From Brachybacterium fresconis (GTDB lineage: Bacteria > Actinomycetota > Actinomycetes > Actinomycetales > Dermabacteraceae), in assembly GCF_017876515.1 (NCBI RefSeq), contig NZ_JAGIOC010000001.1, forward strand, positions 4,278,001-4,342,000: a DNA stretch of 64,000 nucleotides, read 5' to 3'. Both the position numbers and the translations under genes were made by a program. How positions within the stretch are numbered: position 1 is the stretch's first letter; each line of letters starts with the position of its first letter. This document shows positions 1-7,276 of this stretch, in pieces. The notes below the pieces were generated by a model. The model saw only the letters and a list, made by a program, of their open reading frames with translations. It was not told the origin of the DNA and made no database searches.

Positions 1-1
1 G

Positions 2-1579
2 ATGCTGCGCGAGATGCGGCGCCTGCTGCCCCTGCCGCTGCCCGATCTCGTCACCGCCGCCGTGCGGCTGCTGGACGTCGACCTGACCCTGCTCGCCCAC
101 GACCCCTCCTCGCGGGCGCTGGCGGACCTCGAGGCGCTGCGCGACCACGCGGCCGCCTTCGACCGCACCGCGCAGCGCGGCGGCCTCGGCGCCTACCTGG
201 ACCTGCTGGAGATCAGCGAGGACGAGGAGGCGGGCCTGGCCGTCACCGCGGCCCCCGCCCCGGAGACCCAGGAGGACGCCGATGCCGCGGTGACCATCGT
301 GACGATGCACTCCGCGAAGGGTCTGGAGTGGGATCTGGTGGCCGTCGCCGGGCTCACCGAGGGCTCGGTGCCCTCCTACGACCTGCGCCGCGCGAAGACC
401 GACGAGGCCGGGCGGGTGCGGGTCCCGGCGGGCGGCTGGCTCGACAAGCTCGCCTCCGCCTCCGTGCCCACCGCGCTGCGCGGCGACGCCGACACCCTGC
501 CGGAGCTGGCCTGGGCCGAGGCGGACACGCAGGTCGACGCCGAGGGTCTGATCGAGGAGTACCGCTTCGCCCAGGGCGAGGAGTCGCTGCGCGAGGACCG
601 CCGCCTGATGTATGTCGCGGTCACCCGGGCCCGCCGTCGCCTGCTGCTGACCTCCGCGGCCTGGCGCACGGGCCTGGCCTCCGCCCGCCCCCGCTCGCGC
701 TACCTCGTCGAGGCCGGGCCGCTGGTGCCCGAGCGCTTCCGCACCGCGGACGAGATCCCCGATCAGAACCCGATGGAGGCCGAACGGCCCCAGGGGCAGT
801 GGCCCCCGCCGGAGGGGGAGGCGGAGCGGGCACGCCGCCGCGCCGCCGAGCTGCTGACGGCGGTGGGGGAGGACCCCGCCCCCGAGGAGCTCGCGGCCGG
901 CGACCCGGCGCTCGCCGAGATCGTGCGGCGGACCATCGCGGACCTCGAGCAGCAGGCCGCGCCCCCGGCCGTGCACTCCCCGCCGCGGCTGTCCGCCTCC
1001 CAGGTGGTCCACCAGGCCCGCGACCCGCAGGACGCCGCGATCGAGCTGCTGCGGCCCCTGCCCCGTCGTCCGTCGGCGGCCGCCGCCCGCGGCACCGCCT
1101 TCCACGCCTGGCTCGAGTCCCGCTACGACAGTGCGACCCTGCTGGATCTCGAGGACCTGGTGGACCTGGCCGATCGCGCCGACCCCGATGCCGAGGGCGG
1201 CGGGGAGGACCGCGCGCTGCGGGAGGCCTTCGTCGCCTCCCCGTGGGCGGACCGCACCCCGATCGCGGTCGAGCACCCGGTCCAGACCCGGGTGGGCCGG
1301 ATCGCCGTGCGCGGCGTCATCGATGCGGTCTTCGCCGACCCGGACGACGACAGCGGCGTGATCATCGTGGACTGGAAGACCGGGCGCGTGCCGCGCCCCG
1401 CCCAGCTGCGCGAGCGCGCTCTGCAGCTGTCGCTGTACCGCCTGGCCTGGCACGAGAGCACCGGGCTGCCGCTGGGCAGGATCCGCACGGCCTTCCACTT
1501 CGTGGCCGACGGGATCACCCACGAGGTGCGCCGCCATCCCTCTCGCGAGCGGATCGCGGCGATGCTCACCGGCGAGTGA
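2..1579 (+). CDS. UvrD/RecB-type ATP-dependent helicase-nuclease, C-terminal part (AdnB-like), 5' end outside window
   Basis: The window opens inside this gene, so only the last 525 residues are seen. Helicase motif V (VTMHSAKGLEWD, near residue 100) and motif VI (LMYVAVTRARRR, near 204) are followed by a RecB/AddB-type PD-(D/E)XK nuclease: GTAFHAWLESR near 363, GVIDAVFAD, then IIVDWKTGR (catalytic D and K) near 458 and a QLSLYRLAW helix. This order is that of actinobacterial AdnA/AdnB subunits, which resect double-strand breaks. Its place upstream of nudC and uvrD2 matches AdnB (Rv3201c-like) rather than AdnA, but the N-terminal motor is missing from view, so the subunit assignment is inference. 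Confidence 0.88.
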   Translation: MLREMRRLLPLPLPDLVTAAVRLLDVDLTLLAHDPSSRALADLEALRDHAAAFDRTAQRGGLGAYLDLLEISEDEEAGLAVTAAPAPETQEDADAAVTIVTMHSAKGLEWDLVAVAGLTEGSVPSYDLRRAKTDEAGRVRVPAGGWLDKLASASVPTALRGDADTLPELAWAEADTQVDAEGLIEEYRFAQGEESLREDRRLMYVAVTRARRRLLLTSAAWRTGLASARPRSRYLVEAGPLVPERFRTADEIPDQNPMEAERPQGQWPPPEGEAERARRRAAELLTAVGEDPAPEELAAGDPALAEIVRRTIADLEQQAAPPAVHSPPRLSASQVVHQARDPQDAAIELLRPLPRRPSAAAARGTAFHAWLESRYDSATLLDLEDLVDLADRADPDAEGGGEDRALREAFVASPWADRTPIAVEHPVQTRVGRIAVRGVIDAVFADPDDDSGVIIVDWKTGRVPRPAQLRERALQLSLYRLAWHESTGLPLGRIRTAFHFVADGITHEVRRHPSRERIAAMLTGE

Positions 1580-1582
1580 GGC

Positions 1583-2545
1583 TCAGGGCTGCTCCTCGCG
1601 GGCGCCCATCGCGTCGTAGGTGCGCTCGGCCTCGTCCCGCGCCAGCTGCGCGAGATCGGCATCGAGGTCGGCGATCATGCCGCGGGCGTCGGAGACGATC
1701 GCCTCGTCCCCGGTCTCCAGGCCGTGGATGAGCCACTCGGCCACGGCGAACTCGCCGAGCGCCTGCGCCCGTTCCATCAGGCGGGGATGGACCGCAGTGG
1801 GCAGTTCCTCGCGGTAGGCCGCGTACAGCTCGTCGAAGCGCTCCGGATCGAGCGTGGAGATCAGCCAGGCCAGGTCCGTCGCGGCGTCCGCGACCCGGGA
1901 GGAGGACCAGTCGCGCAGGGCGCTGACGCTGTCCTCGCTGCAGAACAGGCTCTCCTCGGACAGGTCGCCGTGGATGAACTGCGGGGTGACGTCCCACAGC
2001 TCCCGGTCCTCGAGCAGGCCCTCCCAGCGCTGCGAGACCGCCGCCGGCAGGTGCCCGCCCTCCTTCGCGGCGAGGATCCGCTCGTGGTGCTCGGCGAGCA
2101 GGGCCTCGGCGGTGAAGGACTCCACCCCGGCCGCTTCGGCCGCATAGCGCGGAACGGTGTGGATCCGGGCCAGGATCTGGCCCAGGGAGCGGGCCAGCTC
2201 CGGACTGTCCTGCAGGTTCTCGAGCATCAGGGGTCGGCCGACGGGGGCCTCGGTGACCGCGGCCCGGCCGCCCTCGGAGAGCTTCACGAAGCCCAGCACC
2301 GGCGGGATCACGACGTGCAGCGGAGTCCCGGTGAGGGCGTCGGTGACCTTCAGATCCTTCTCGAGACGGACCCCGGAGGCCGTCGAGGAGGGAGAGGTCA
2401 CCATGACGCGGCGGCCCTGCTCGCCGACGATGCCGGCGACGTCGAGGTCCTCGGTCGGGGTCGCGATCGGCGTGGTCCGCACCGGCACGAGTCCGGGGAC
2501 CGCCGCCGCGGCCAGAGCAGCCAGGGAATAGGAGTTGCGATGCAC
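1583..2545 (-). CDS. Phosphotransferase of the aminoglycoside/macrolide kinase fold (Mph-like)
   Basis: This 320-residue protein has an APH-type kinase C-lobe: FIHGDLSEESLF supplies the catalytic Asp (HGD) and DWSSSRVADAATDLAWL matches the metal-binding Asp followed by the V-x-D-x-x-x-D pattern seen in macrolide 2'-phosphotransferases. The Asn that usually follows the HGD motif is Ser here. The GTG start at 2545 is chosen because a TACGGT hexamer ends six bases upstream, as in a leaderless mRNA, and because longer starts would run into the divergent nudC promoter. It ends four bases from the helicase gene, in convergent orientation. The true substrate cannot be read from sequence; macrolide kinase is plausible, unproven, and of interest because whiB7 lies 3.5 kb away. 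Confidence 0.8.
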   Translation of the reverse strand: MHRNSYSLAALAAAAVPGLVPVRTTPIATPTEDLDVAGIVGEQGRRVMVTSPSSTASGVRLEKDLKVTDALTGTPLHVVIPPVLGFVKLSEGGRAAVTEAPVGRPLMLENLQDSPELARSLGQILARIHTVPRYAAEAAGVESFTAEALLAEHHERILAAKEGGHLPAAVSQRWEGLLEDRELWDVTPQFIHGDLSEESLFCSEDSVSALRDWSSSRVADAATDLAWLISTLDPERFDELYAAYREELPTAVHPRLMERAQALGEFAVAEWLIHGLETGDEAIVSDARGMIADLDADLAQLARDEAERTYDAMGAREEQP

Positions 2546-2594
2546 CCCTTCACCGTACCCGGACGGCCCGCCCGATCCGCGTAGGCTCCGGGGT

Positions 2595-3512
2595 ATGGCG
2601 AAGCTCCGCGGCCCGCATCTGGGCACCCCTCTGACCCTGCTCGGCTCCGACCGCGATGCGCTCAGCCGCATCGACCCGGCGATGATCGCGCCCGGCCAGG
2701 ACGCCCGCTACCTGGTCACCCGTGCCGGGGAGGCGGCCATGCGCGAGGACGAGGACGGCTCGCTGCATCTCGCGCTGGAGACCGAGGACCCGCGCCGCGG
2801 TGCCCAGCAGCCGCTGGTGCTGCTGGGCCGACGTCACGGCCTGCGGGTCCTGGCCGTCGAGATCCTCGAGCCCAGCGCCGAGATCGACGATCCCGGGCGT
2901 GATCTGCGCGACCTGCGGCGCGTCGCGGAGATGCTCGAGCCGGCCGACGCCGATCTCGCGCTGACCGCCGTCGCCATGGGCGCCTGGCACCGCTCCATGC
3001 GCGTCTGCCCCCAGTGCGGGCAGGGGCTCGAACCGGAGGTGGGCGGCTGGGTGCTGCGCTGCCGCGAGGACGGCACCGAGCACTTCCCCCGCACCGACCC
3101 CGCCGTGATCATGGCCGTGCGCGACGGTGAGGACCGGCTGCTGCTGGCCCGCAACGCGAACTTCCGCGGTCGCTTCCATTCGGTCCTGGCCGGCTTCGTC
3201 GAACCGGGCGAGAGCCTCGAATCGGCGGTGGCCCGCGAGGTCGCCGAGGAGGTCGGGCTGAGGGTCGAGGAGGTCGAGTACGTCGGCAGCCAGCCATGGC
3301 CCTTCCCTCGGTCGCTGATGATCGGCTACCGCGCCTGGGCGCCGGGCTCCGTGGAGCTCACGCTGCAGGAGGACGAGATCGCCGAGGCCCGCTGGTTCAC
3401 CCGGGACGAGCTCGCCGCCGCCCTCGCCGCCGAGGAGGTCGAGCTGCCGGGCACGGCCTCCCTCGGCCGAGCCCTGATCGACGACTGGTACGGCGGCCCC
3501 GCCGCGGTGTGA
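2595..3512 (+). CDS. nudC: NudC family NAD(+) diphosphatase / RNA decapping hydrolase
   Basis: The 305-residue protein has the NudC architecture: N-terminal domain, a zinc ribbon opening with CPQC at 138-141 and continuing to a Cys and His, then a Nudix domain. The Nudix box (residues about 200-222) reads G-x5-E-x7-RE-V-x-EE-x-G-L, and SQPWPFPRS downstream is the NudC-subfamily signature that separates it from other Nudix enzymes. The family cleaves NAD(H) to NMN(H) and AMP and removes NAD caps from RNA. The second half of the zinc site uses a His where E. coli has Cys. ATG at 2595 lies seven bases after TAGGCT, so the transcript is probably leaderless. It is followed by uvrD2, as in mycobacteria. 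Confidence 0.93.
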   Translation: MAKLRGPHLGTPLTLLGSDRDALSRIDPAMIAPGQDARYLVTRAGEAAMREDEDGSLHLALETEDPRRGAQQPLVLLGRRHGLRVLAVEILEPSAEIDDPGRDLRDLRRVAEMLEPADADLALTAVAMGAWHRSMRVCPQCGQGLEPEVGGWVLRCREDGTEHFPRTDPAVIMAVRDGEDRLLLARNANFRGRFHSVLAGFVEPGESLESAVAREVAEEVGLRVEEVEYVGSQPWPFPRSLMIGYRAWAPGSVELTLQEDEIAEARWFTRDELAAALAAEEVELPGTASLGRALIDDWYGGPAAV

Positions 3513-3572
3513 GGCACGCGCCGTCCACAGCGGCCCGCAGAAGGTCGGGGGTCGCTGGCAGGATGAGCGGTG

Positions 3573-5702
3573 ATGACCACAGCCAGCCCTGAGACCCCCG
3601 CCCCGCCCGCCGACGCCGAGAGCATCCTCGCCGCCCTCGACCCGGAGCAGCGGGAGGTCGCACGCACCTTCGGGACGCCGGTGTGCGTGCTCGCGGGCGC
3701 CGGCACCGGCAAGACCCGCGCCCTGACCCACCGCATCGCCTACGGCGTCGCGACCGGCCAGCTGAACCCGCGCCACGTGCTCGCGGTCACCTTCACCGCC
3801 AAGGCCGCCGCCGAGATGCGCTCGCGCCTGCGCGACCTCGGGGTTCCCGCCGTGCAGGCCCGCACGTTCCACGCCGCCGCCCTGCGCCAGCTGCGCCACT
3901 TCTGGCCCCGCGTGGTCGGCGGGGCCATGCCCGACATCATGCCGAACAAGTTCCCGGGCGTCGGGGAGGCGTGCCAGCGTCTGCACCTGAGCGTGGACCG
4001 TGCGGCGCTGCGCGACATCGTCGCCGAGGTCGACTGGTCGCGGGTGACGATGCTGACCCCGGAGTCCTACCCGGAGGCGGCCGAGAAGGCGCGCCGCCCC
4101 GGCGTCGCCGGCTTCGACGCCCGCTCCATCTCCCGCATCCTCACCCAGTACGAGGAGGTCAAGAAGGAGCGCGGCGTCATCGACTTCGAGGACGTGCTGC
4201 TGCACCTGGTGGGCTTCCTCACCGAGCGACCCGACGTCGCCCGCGAGGTGCGCGGTCAGTACAAGCACTTCGTCGTCGACGAGTACCAGGACGTCTCCGC
4301 CCTCCAGCACTCGTTGCTGCGGCTGTGGCTGGGCACCTCCGACGACGTCTGCGTGGTCGGCGACGCCGCCCAGACCATCTACACCTTCGCCGGCGCCCGC
4401 GCCTCCTATCTGCTCGACTTCCGCCAGGAGTTCAAGCGCGCCCGCACCATCCGCCTCGAGCGCAACTACCGCTCCACCCCCCAGATCGTGCGGATGGCCA
4501 ACACCGTCCTGGACGGCGCCCGCGGCCGCACGAAGGCCAGCCGCCTCACCCTGGTCTCCCAGCGCGAGGACGGGCCCCCGCCGCTGGTGGAGTCCTTCCC
4601 CGACGACCCCGCCGAGGCCGACGGCATCGCCGACCGCATCCAGCACCTGGTCGCCGAGGGACGCCCGGCCGCCGAGGTGGCGATCCTGTTCCGCACCAAC
4701 AGCCAGTCCGAGGCCTTCGAGCAGGCGCTGACCGCCCGGGGGATCGGCTACCTGGTGCGCGGGGGCGACCGCTTCTTCGACCGCCAGGAGGTGCGCCGGG
4801 CGATGGTCTCGCTGCGGGCGGCGACCCGCGTCGAGCAGCTCGACCCGGCCCGGGCGGTCCGCGACATCCTCGCCCAGCAGGGCTGGTCCGAGAAGCCGCC
4901 GGAGACCACCGGGTCGATCCGGGACCGCTGGGACTCGCTGAACGCCCTGGTGGGACTGGCCGACACGGTCACCTCCCGGCCGGGGGCCACCATGGTCGAC
5001 CTGGTGCGCGAGCTGGAGGAGCGGGCCGAGGCGCAGTCCGCCCCGGTGGTCGACGGCGTCACCCTCGCCTCCGTGCACGCCGCCAAGGGCCTCGAATGGC
5101 CGGTGGTGTTCGTGGCGGGGGCCAGCGACGGCCTGCTGCCGATCTCCATGGCCTCCACCGCCGCCGAGGTCGAGGAGGAGCGACGGCTGCTCTACGTCGC
5201 GCTCACCCGCGCCCGGGACCTGCTCACCGTGAGCTGGTCCGCCGCCCGCACCCCGGGCGCCCGGGGGAGCCGGAAGGCCTCCCGCTTCCTCGACGGCGTG
5301 CTCGAGCACCCCGACTCCCCGGCGTCCCGACCGGGTGCCGGGCCGCGGCGCACCGGCCGGCGCAGCGCCACCGTGTACGCCGAGTGCCGCCGGTGCGGCC
5401 AGGGCCTGGTCTCTCCGCGGGATCAGCGACGAGGGCGCCACGAGGGCTGCCCACCGCTGGCCGACGGGACGTTGATCGAGGCGCTGCGCTCCTGGCGTCG
5501 GGAGCGGTCCGCAGTCAACGGCGCCCCCGCCTACGCCGTGCTCACCGACGCCGCTCTCGAAGCGGTCGCTGAACGCGCCCCCCGCACCGAGCAGGAGCTG
5601 CTCGCGGTCCCGGGCATCGGCCCCGGCAAGGCTGAGCGGTTCGGCCCGGCCCTGCTCGCCCTCCTCGCCGAGCATCGCCTCGAGCAGCGGACCGAGCCGT
5701 GA
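3573..5702 (+). CDS. uvrD2: UvrD2-type superfamily 1A DNA helicase with HRDC domain
   Basis: This 709-residue helicase has all SF1A motifs: Walker A GAGTGKT (Lys 47), VVDEYQD, QTIYTFAGA, LERNYRST, VHAAKGLEWP and LLYVALTRARD. The C-terminal region is diagnostic for actinobacterial UvrD2: a C-x2-C-x14-H-x2-C metal motif near 605-625 and an HRDC domain (about 640-700) ending with PGIGPGKAERFG. In the mycobacterial enzyme the metal motif is tetracysteine and is needed for helicase activity; here the third ligand is His. The ATG at 3573 is preceded directly by an in-frame GTG at 3570, which is the alternative start. The short gap after nudC allows cotranscription, although CAGGAT just upstream could serve as a -10. 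Confidence 0.93.
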   Translation: MTTASPETPAPPADAESILAALDPEQREVARTFGTPVCVLAGAGTGKTRALTHRIAYGVATGQLNPRHVLAVTFTAKAAAEMRSRLRDLGVPAVQARTFHAAALRQLRHFWPRVVGGAMPDIMPNKFPGVGEACQRLHLSVDRAALRDIVAEVDWSRVTMLTPESYPEAAEKARRPGVAGFDARSISRILTQYEEVKKERGVIDFEDVLLHLVGFLTERPDVAREVRGQYKHFVVDEYQDVSALQHSLLRLWLGTSDDVCVVGDAAQTIYTFAGARASYLLDFRQEFKRARTIRLERNYRSTPQIVRMANTVLDGARGRTKASRLTLVSQREDGPPPLVESFPDDPAEADGIADRIQHLVAEGRPAAEVAILFRTNSQSEAFEQALTARGIGYLVRGGDRFFDRQEVRRAMVSLRAATRVEQLDPARAVRDILAQQGWSEKPPETTGSIRDRWDSLNALVGLADTVTSRPGATMVDLVRELEERAEAQSAPVVDGVTLASVHAAKGLEWPVVFVAGASDGLLPISMASTAAEVEEERRLLYVALTRARDLLTVSWSAARTPGARGSRKASRFLDGVLEHPDSPASRPGAGPRRTGRRSATVYAECRRCGQGLVSPRDQRRGRHEGCPPLADGTLIEALRSWRRERSAVNGAPAYAVLTDAALEAVAERAPRTEQELLAVPGIGPGKAERFGPALLALLAEHRLEQRTEP

Positions 5703-5725
5703 TCTGAGCGGTGAAACCGCAGGTC

Positions 5726-5763
5726 AAAAAATAGATGTGCGATATGTCGAAGGTGTGTAGACT
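5726..5763 (+). promoter_or_regulatory. Putative WhiB7-autoregulated promoter of whiB7
   Basis: An A-rich tract (AAAAAATA, 5726-5733) lies immediately upstream of a weak -35 region, and a good -10 (TAGACT, 5758-5763) follows at sigma-A spacing. WhiB7 promoters in mycobacteria have exactly this AT-rich block next to the -35, bound by the AT-hook of WhiB7. The tract is conspicuous in DNA of more than 70% G+C. Binding is inferred; the -35 has no clear TTGACA match, which is what an activator-dependent promoter would show. Confidence 0.6.
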
Positions 5764-5832
5764 CATCTCGTCAATCGTCCACGTCGTGGACCGGGCAACC
5801 GGGACGCGCGCTTCAGAAAGGGGGTGGCCTCA

Positions 5833-5940
5833 GTGATCATTATCAACAATCTCGCAGGAGCAGGCCTGCGCCCCCTCGGCGCGCCCTCCCTTCTGCCGCG
5901 CGAACGGGGCCACGCCCCCGCGGTGCTCAACCTGAGCTGA
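5833..5940 (+). CDS. Leader peptide (uORF) of whiB7
   Basis: A 35-codon ORF starts with GTG at 5833, eight bases after a strong AAAGGGGG ribosome-binding site, and ends with TGA at 5938-5940. The peptide begins MIIINNLAGAG and has no recognisable domain. It lies between the whiB7 promoter and a series of hairpins ahead of whiB7. In mycobacteria and Streptomyces, translation of such a uORF couples ribosome stalling by antibiotics to readthrough of a terminator. The arrangement here suggests the same role. The peptide sequence is not one I can match to a published leader. Confidence 0.62.
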   Translation: MIIINNLAGAGLRPLGAPSLLPRERGHAPAVLNLS

Positions 5941-5996
5941 CGAGGACCACCTCGCTGCTGGTGCGGCACCGCTGCCGCACCTCCGCCCGTACGGGC
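5941..5996 (+). promoter_or_regulatory. Attenuator-like hairpin cluster between the uORF and whiB7
   Basis: Three inverted repeats stand in a row directly after the uORF stop: CGAGG/CCTCG (5941-5954, loop ACCA), a perfect 9-bp stem GGTGCGGCA/TGCCGCACC (5960-5981, loop CCGC), and the 12-bp palindrome GCCCGTACGGGC (5985-5996). No U-tract follows the 9-bp stem, so termination would be non-canonical or Rho-assisted. The 5' hairpin begins at the base after the uORF stop codon, so a ribosome stalled late in the uORF would mask it. Antitermination is inferred from family knowledge. Confidence 0.55.
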
Positions 5997-6031
5997 TCGT
6001 CCCCACCGACGATCTTCGAAGCAGCGAGACG

Positions 6032-6325
6032 ATGACTTCTCTACTCACCACTTTCCTCAGCCCCGCCGAGACCGCGGGTCACATGCTCCCCTGCCACGAC
6101 ATCGGCGTGGCCGATCTGTTCTTCTCCGAGCGCCCCGCCGATCTGGAGCAGGCCAAGGCGCTGTGCGCCGACTGCCCCCTGATCCAGGAGTGCCGCCAGG
6201 GTGCCCTCGACCGCGAGGAGCCCTGGGGCGTCTGGGGCGGGGCGATCTTCGAGTCCGGCCGCATCATCGCCGTCAAGCGCGGTCGCGGCCGGCCCCGGAA
6301 GAACCGCGACCTGGACGCGGCATGA
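6032..6325 (+). CDS. whiB7: WhiB7 transcriptional regulator of intrinsic antibiotic resistance
   Basis: The 97-residue protein has the four Fe-S cysteines of the WhiB family at 21, 45, 48 and 54 (C-x23-C-x2-C-x5-C), the GVWGG turn at 66-70, and a C-terminal AT-hook RGRGRPRK at 83-90. The AT-hook is the hallmark of WhiB7 (WblC in Streptomyces), which binds the sigma-A subunit and activates antibiotic-resistance genes after ribosome inhibition. ATG at 6032 has only a weak Shine-Dalgarno, in keeping with control through the leader. It sits downstream of uvrD2 as in M. tuberculosis, although the mycoredoxin gene found between them there is absent. A strong hairpin follows the stop codon. Confidence 0.95.
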   Translation: MTSLLTTFLSPAETAGHMLPCHDIGVADLFFSERPADLEQAKALCADCPLIQECRQGALDREEPWGVWGGAIFESGRIIAVKRGRGRPRKNRDLDAA

Positions 6326-6357
6326 GCAGCGGGTCGAGCCCCGGCTCGACCCGCTGC
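6326..6357 (+). terminator. Hairpin terminator directly after whiB7
   Basis: A perfect 14-bp stem (GCAGCGGGTCGAGC and its complement) with a CCCG loop begins at the first base after the whiB7 stop codon. There is no T-run, which is usual for actinobacterial terminators. Confidence 0.75.
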
Positions 6358-6424
6358 CCCTGTCCCCGCCCCGGCGCGTGCGCCCCGCCCGCCCCGGCGA
6401 GCCCGCTCCGCGAGCTCACGCATC

Positions 6425-6479
6425 GAGTGCGACGTGCGGCACTCCTCCATCGCCCGGAGGGGTACCGGATGTCGCACTC
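6425..6479. repeat. Nested inverted repeat between whiB7 and the zinc-ribbon gene
   Basis: An outer 9-bp repeat GAGTGCGAC (6425-6433) pairs with GTCGCACTC (6471-6479) and encloses an inner CCTCC/GGAGG stem (6444-6460). It lies between two separate terminators in a stretch without a gene. It could be a third terminator or a small structured RNA. Confidence 0.45.
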
Positions 6480-6493
6480 GTGGCACGCCAGCC

Positions 6494-6535
6494 GTGAAGA
6501 AGGCCCCGAACCGTGTGGTCCGGGGCCTTCTTCAC
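6494..6535. terminator. Bidirectional terminator between whiB7 and the DUF5679 gene
   Basis: A perfect 15-bp stem (GTGAAGAAGGCCCCG and its complement) closes a 12-base loop that can itself pair ACC/GGT. One arm read on the plus strand ends CCTTCTTC, giving a moderately T-rich side for plus-strand termination, and the symmetric arm serves the minus strand. It lies 50 bases beyond the stop of the minus-strand gene. Confidence 0.8.
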
Positions 6536-6584
6536 GCTGCGGGACGCAGAGCGTCCGCGGGGAGCAGGTGCGTCGTGGAGCTCG

Positions 6585-6743
6585 TCAGGCCTTCCCGAGG
6601 ATCCGGTTCAGCTTGGTGCCGCACTCCGGGCACACGGCCTTCGCCATGCGGCGACCGTTGGAGACGACGACGTTGCCCTCGGCCTCCCGCTTCTCGCGGC
6701 ACTTGACGCAGTAGAACTCTCCGGCATAGGTCTCGTCGGCCAT
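6585..6743 (-). CDS. Small zinc-ribbon protein (DUF5679 type)
   Basis: A 52-residue protein has two CxxC knuckles, C12-V-K-C15 and C38-P-E-C41, with lysines and arginines between them, as in the DUF5679 zinc ribbons common beside actinobacterial genes of unknown role. The start ATG at 6743 has a near-ideal ribosome-binding site (AAGGAG, six bases upstream), which makes this short gene credible. It converges with whiB7 and is separated from it by terminators. Function is unknown; metal binding and perhaps nucleic acid contact are all that can be inferred. Confidence 0.82.
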   Translation of the reverse strand: MADETYAGEFYCVKCREKREAEGNVVVSNGRRMAKAVCPECGTKLNRILGKA

Positions 6744-7276
6744 ATCCGCTCCTTGTAGGAATCGACGGTGGTGATCGGTTCCCCGGACGCGCAGCTGCTG
6801 CCGCGAGGCCGGGACCGTGCCACTGTAGCGGGGCGCGGCGGCCGTGCCGAATCAGGATCGATGCTCCGCTCGGGCGGCCCGTCGCGCGCTTCGGGAACAT
6901 GAGGCTCCGTGAGGAGCCGAGGAAGTGCGCACGACGAGCCGACATCGGAGGCCCAGCAGGCGTCGTCAGGCCGTGGAGGGCCGTGGGACCCCGGGGGCGC
7001 TCAGCACCACGCGCACCTTCCCCGTGTGCGTCCTGCTAGTTATCCCGGGGTCCCACGTTCTAGGGAAACCTAGCGCCTGCGCACCGGGCCGGTCAAAGGG
7101 CGATCGGGGACCGGCTGTGGACAACCCGTCCCTGGGTGTGGACAGGTTCGGGATGCGGGTTCGCACACTGTGGAGGACGGTCCATCACCGCAGGTCACGA
7201 TGATGTGACGGGGGCGGTGGGGGTCTGGTGCTGTGGATGAAGATTTTTCTGCTCGGATCGTGCCAGGCTGGCTTCC
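6744..7276. other. 533-bp gene-free divergent region with a long stem-loop
   Basis: No convincing coding sequence is present between the zinc-ribbon gene (leftward) and the YgjP-type peptidase gene (rightward). The left part is GC-rich without recognised signals. The middle has the long inverted repeat described separately at 6983-7073. The right part (about 7120-7270) is less GC-rich, with CAGGCT at 7264-7269 seven bases before the peptidase ATG as a probable -10. A region this long is unusual for this tightly packed window. Confidence 0.6.
6983..7073. repeat. Long stem-loop followed by a short GAAA-loop hairpin; candidate ncRNA or terminator
   Basis: A perfect 13-bp inverted repeat GTGGGACCCCGGG (6983-6995) pairs with 7044-7056. 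Inside it, AGCA/TGCT (7003-7006 with 7034-7037) and an 8-bp stem (7009-7016 with 7024-7031, one G-T pair) stack toward a CTTCCCC loop. Immediately after comes CTAGG-GAAA-CCTAG (7060-7073), a 5-bp stem with a GNRA-type loop. No gene on either strand ends here, so a plain gene terminator does not explain it. Confidence 0.5.

Noticed and set aside
2550..5675. Open frame of 1041 codons antisense to nudC and uvrD2
   Set aside because: High G+C makes long antisense frames common. The translation is repetitive Gly/Ala/Arg/Asp-rich with no domain, while the plus strand encodes two proteins with full catalytic motifs.
6983..7073. Possible SRP (4.5S), RNase P or tmRNA gene
   Set aside because: The conserved SRP apical loop sequence, RNase P core and tmRNA tag region are not seen; only generic stems are present.
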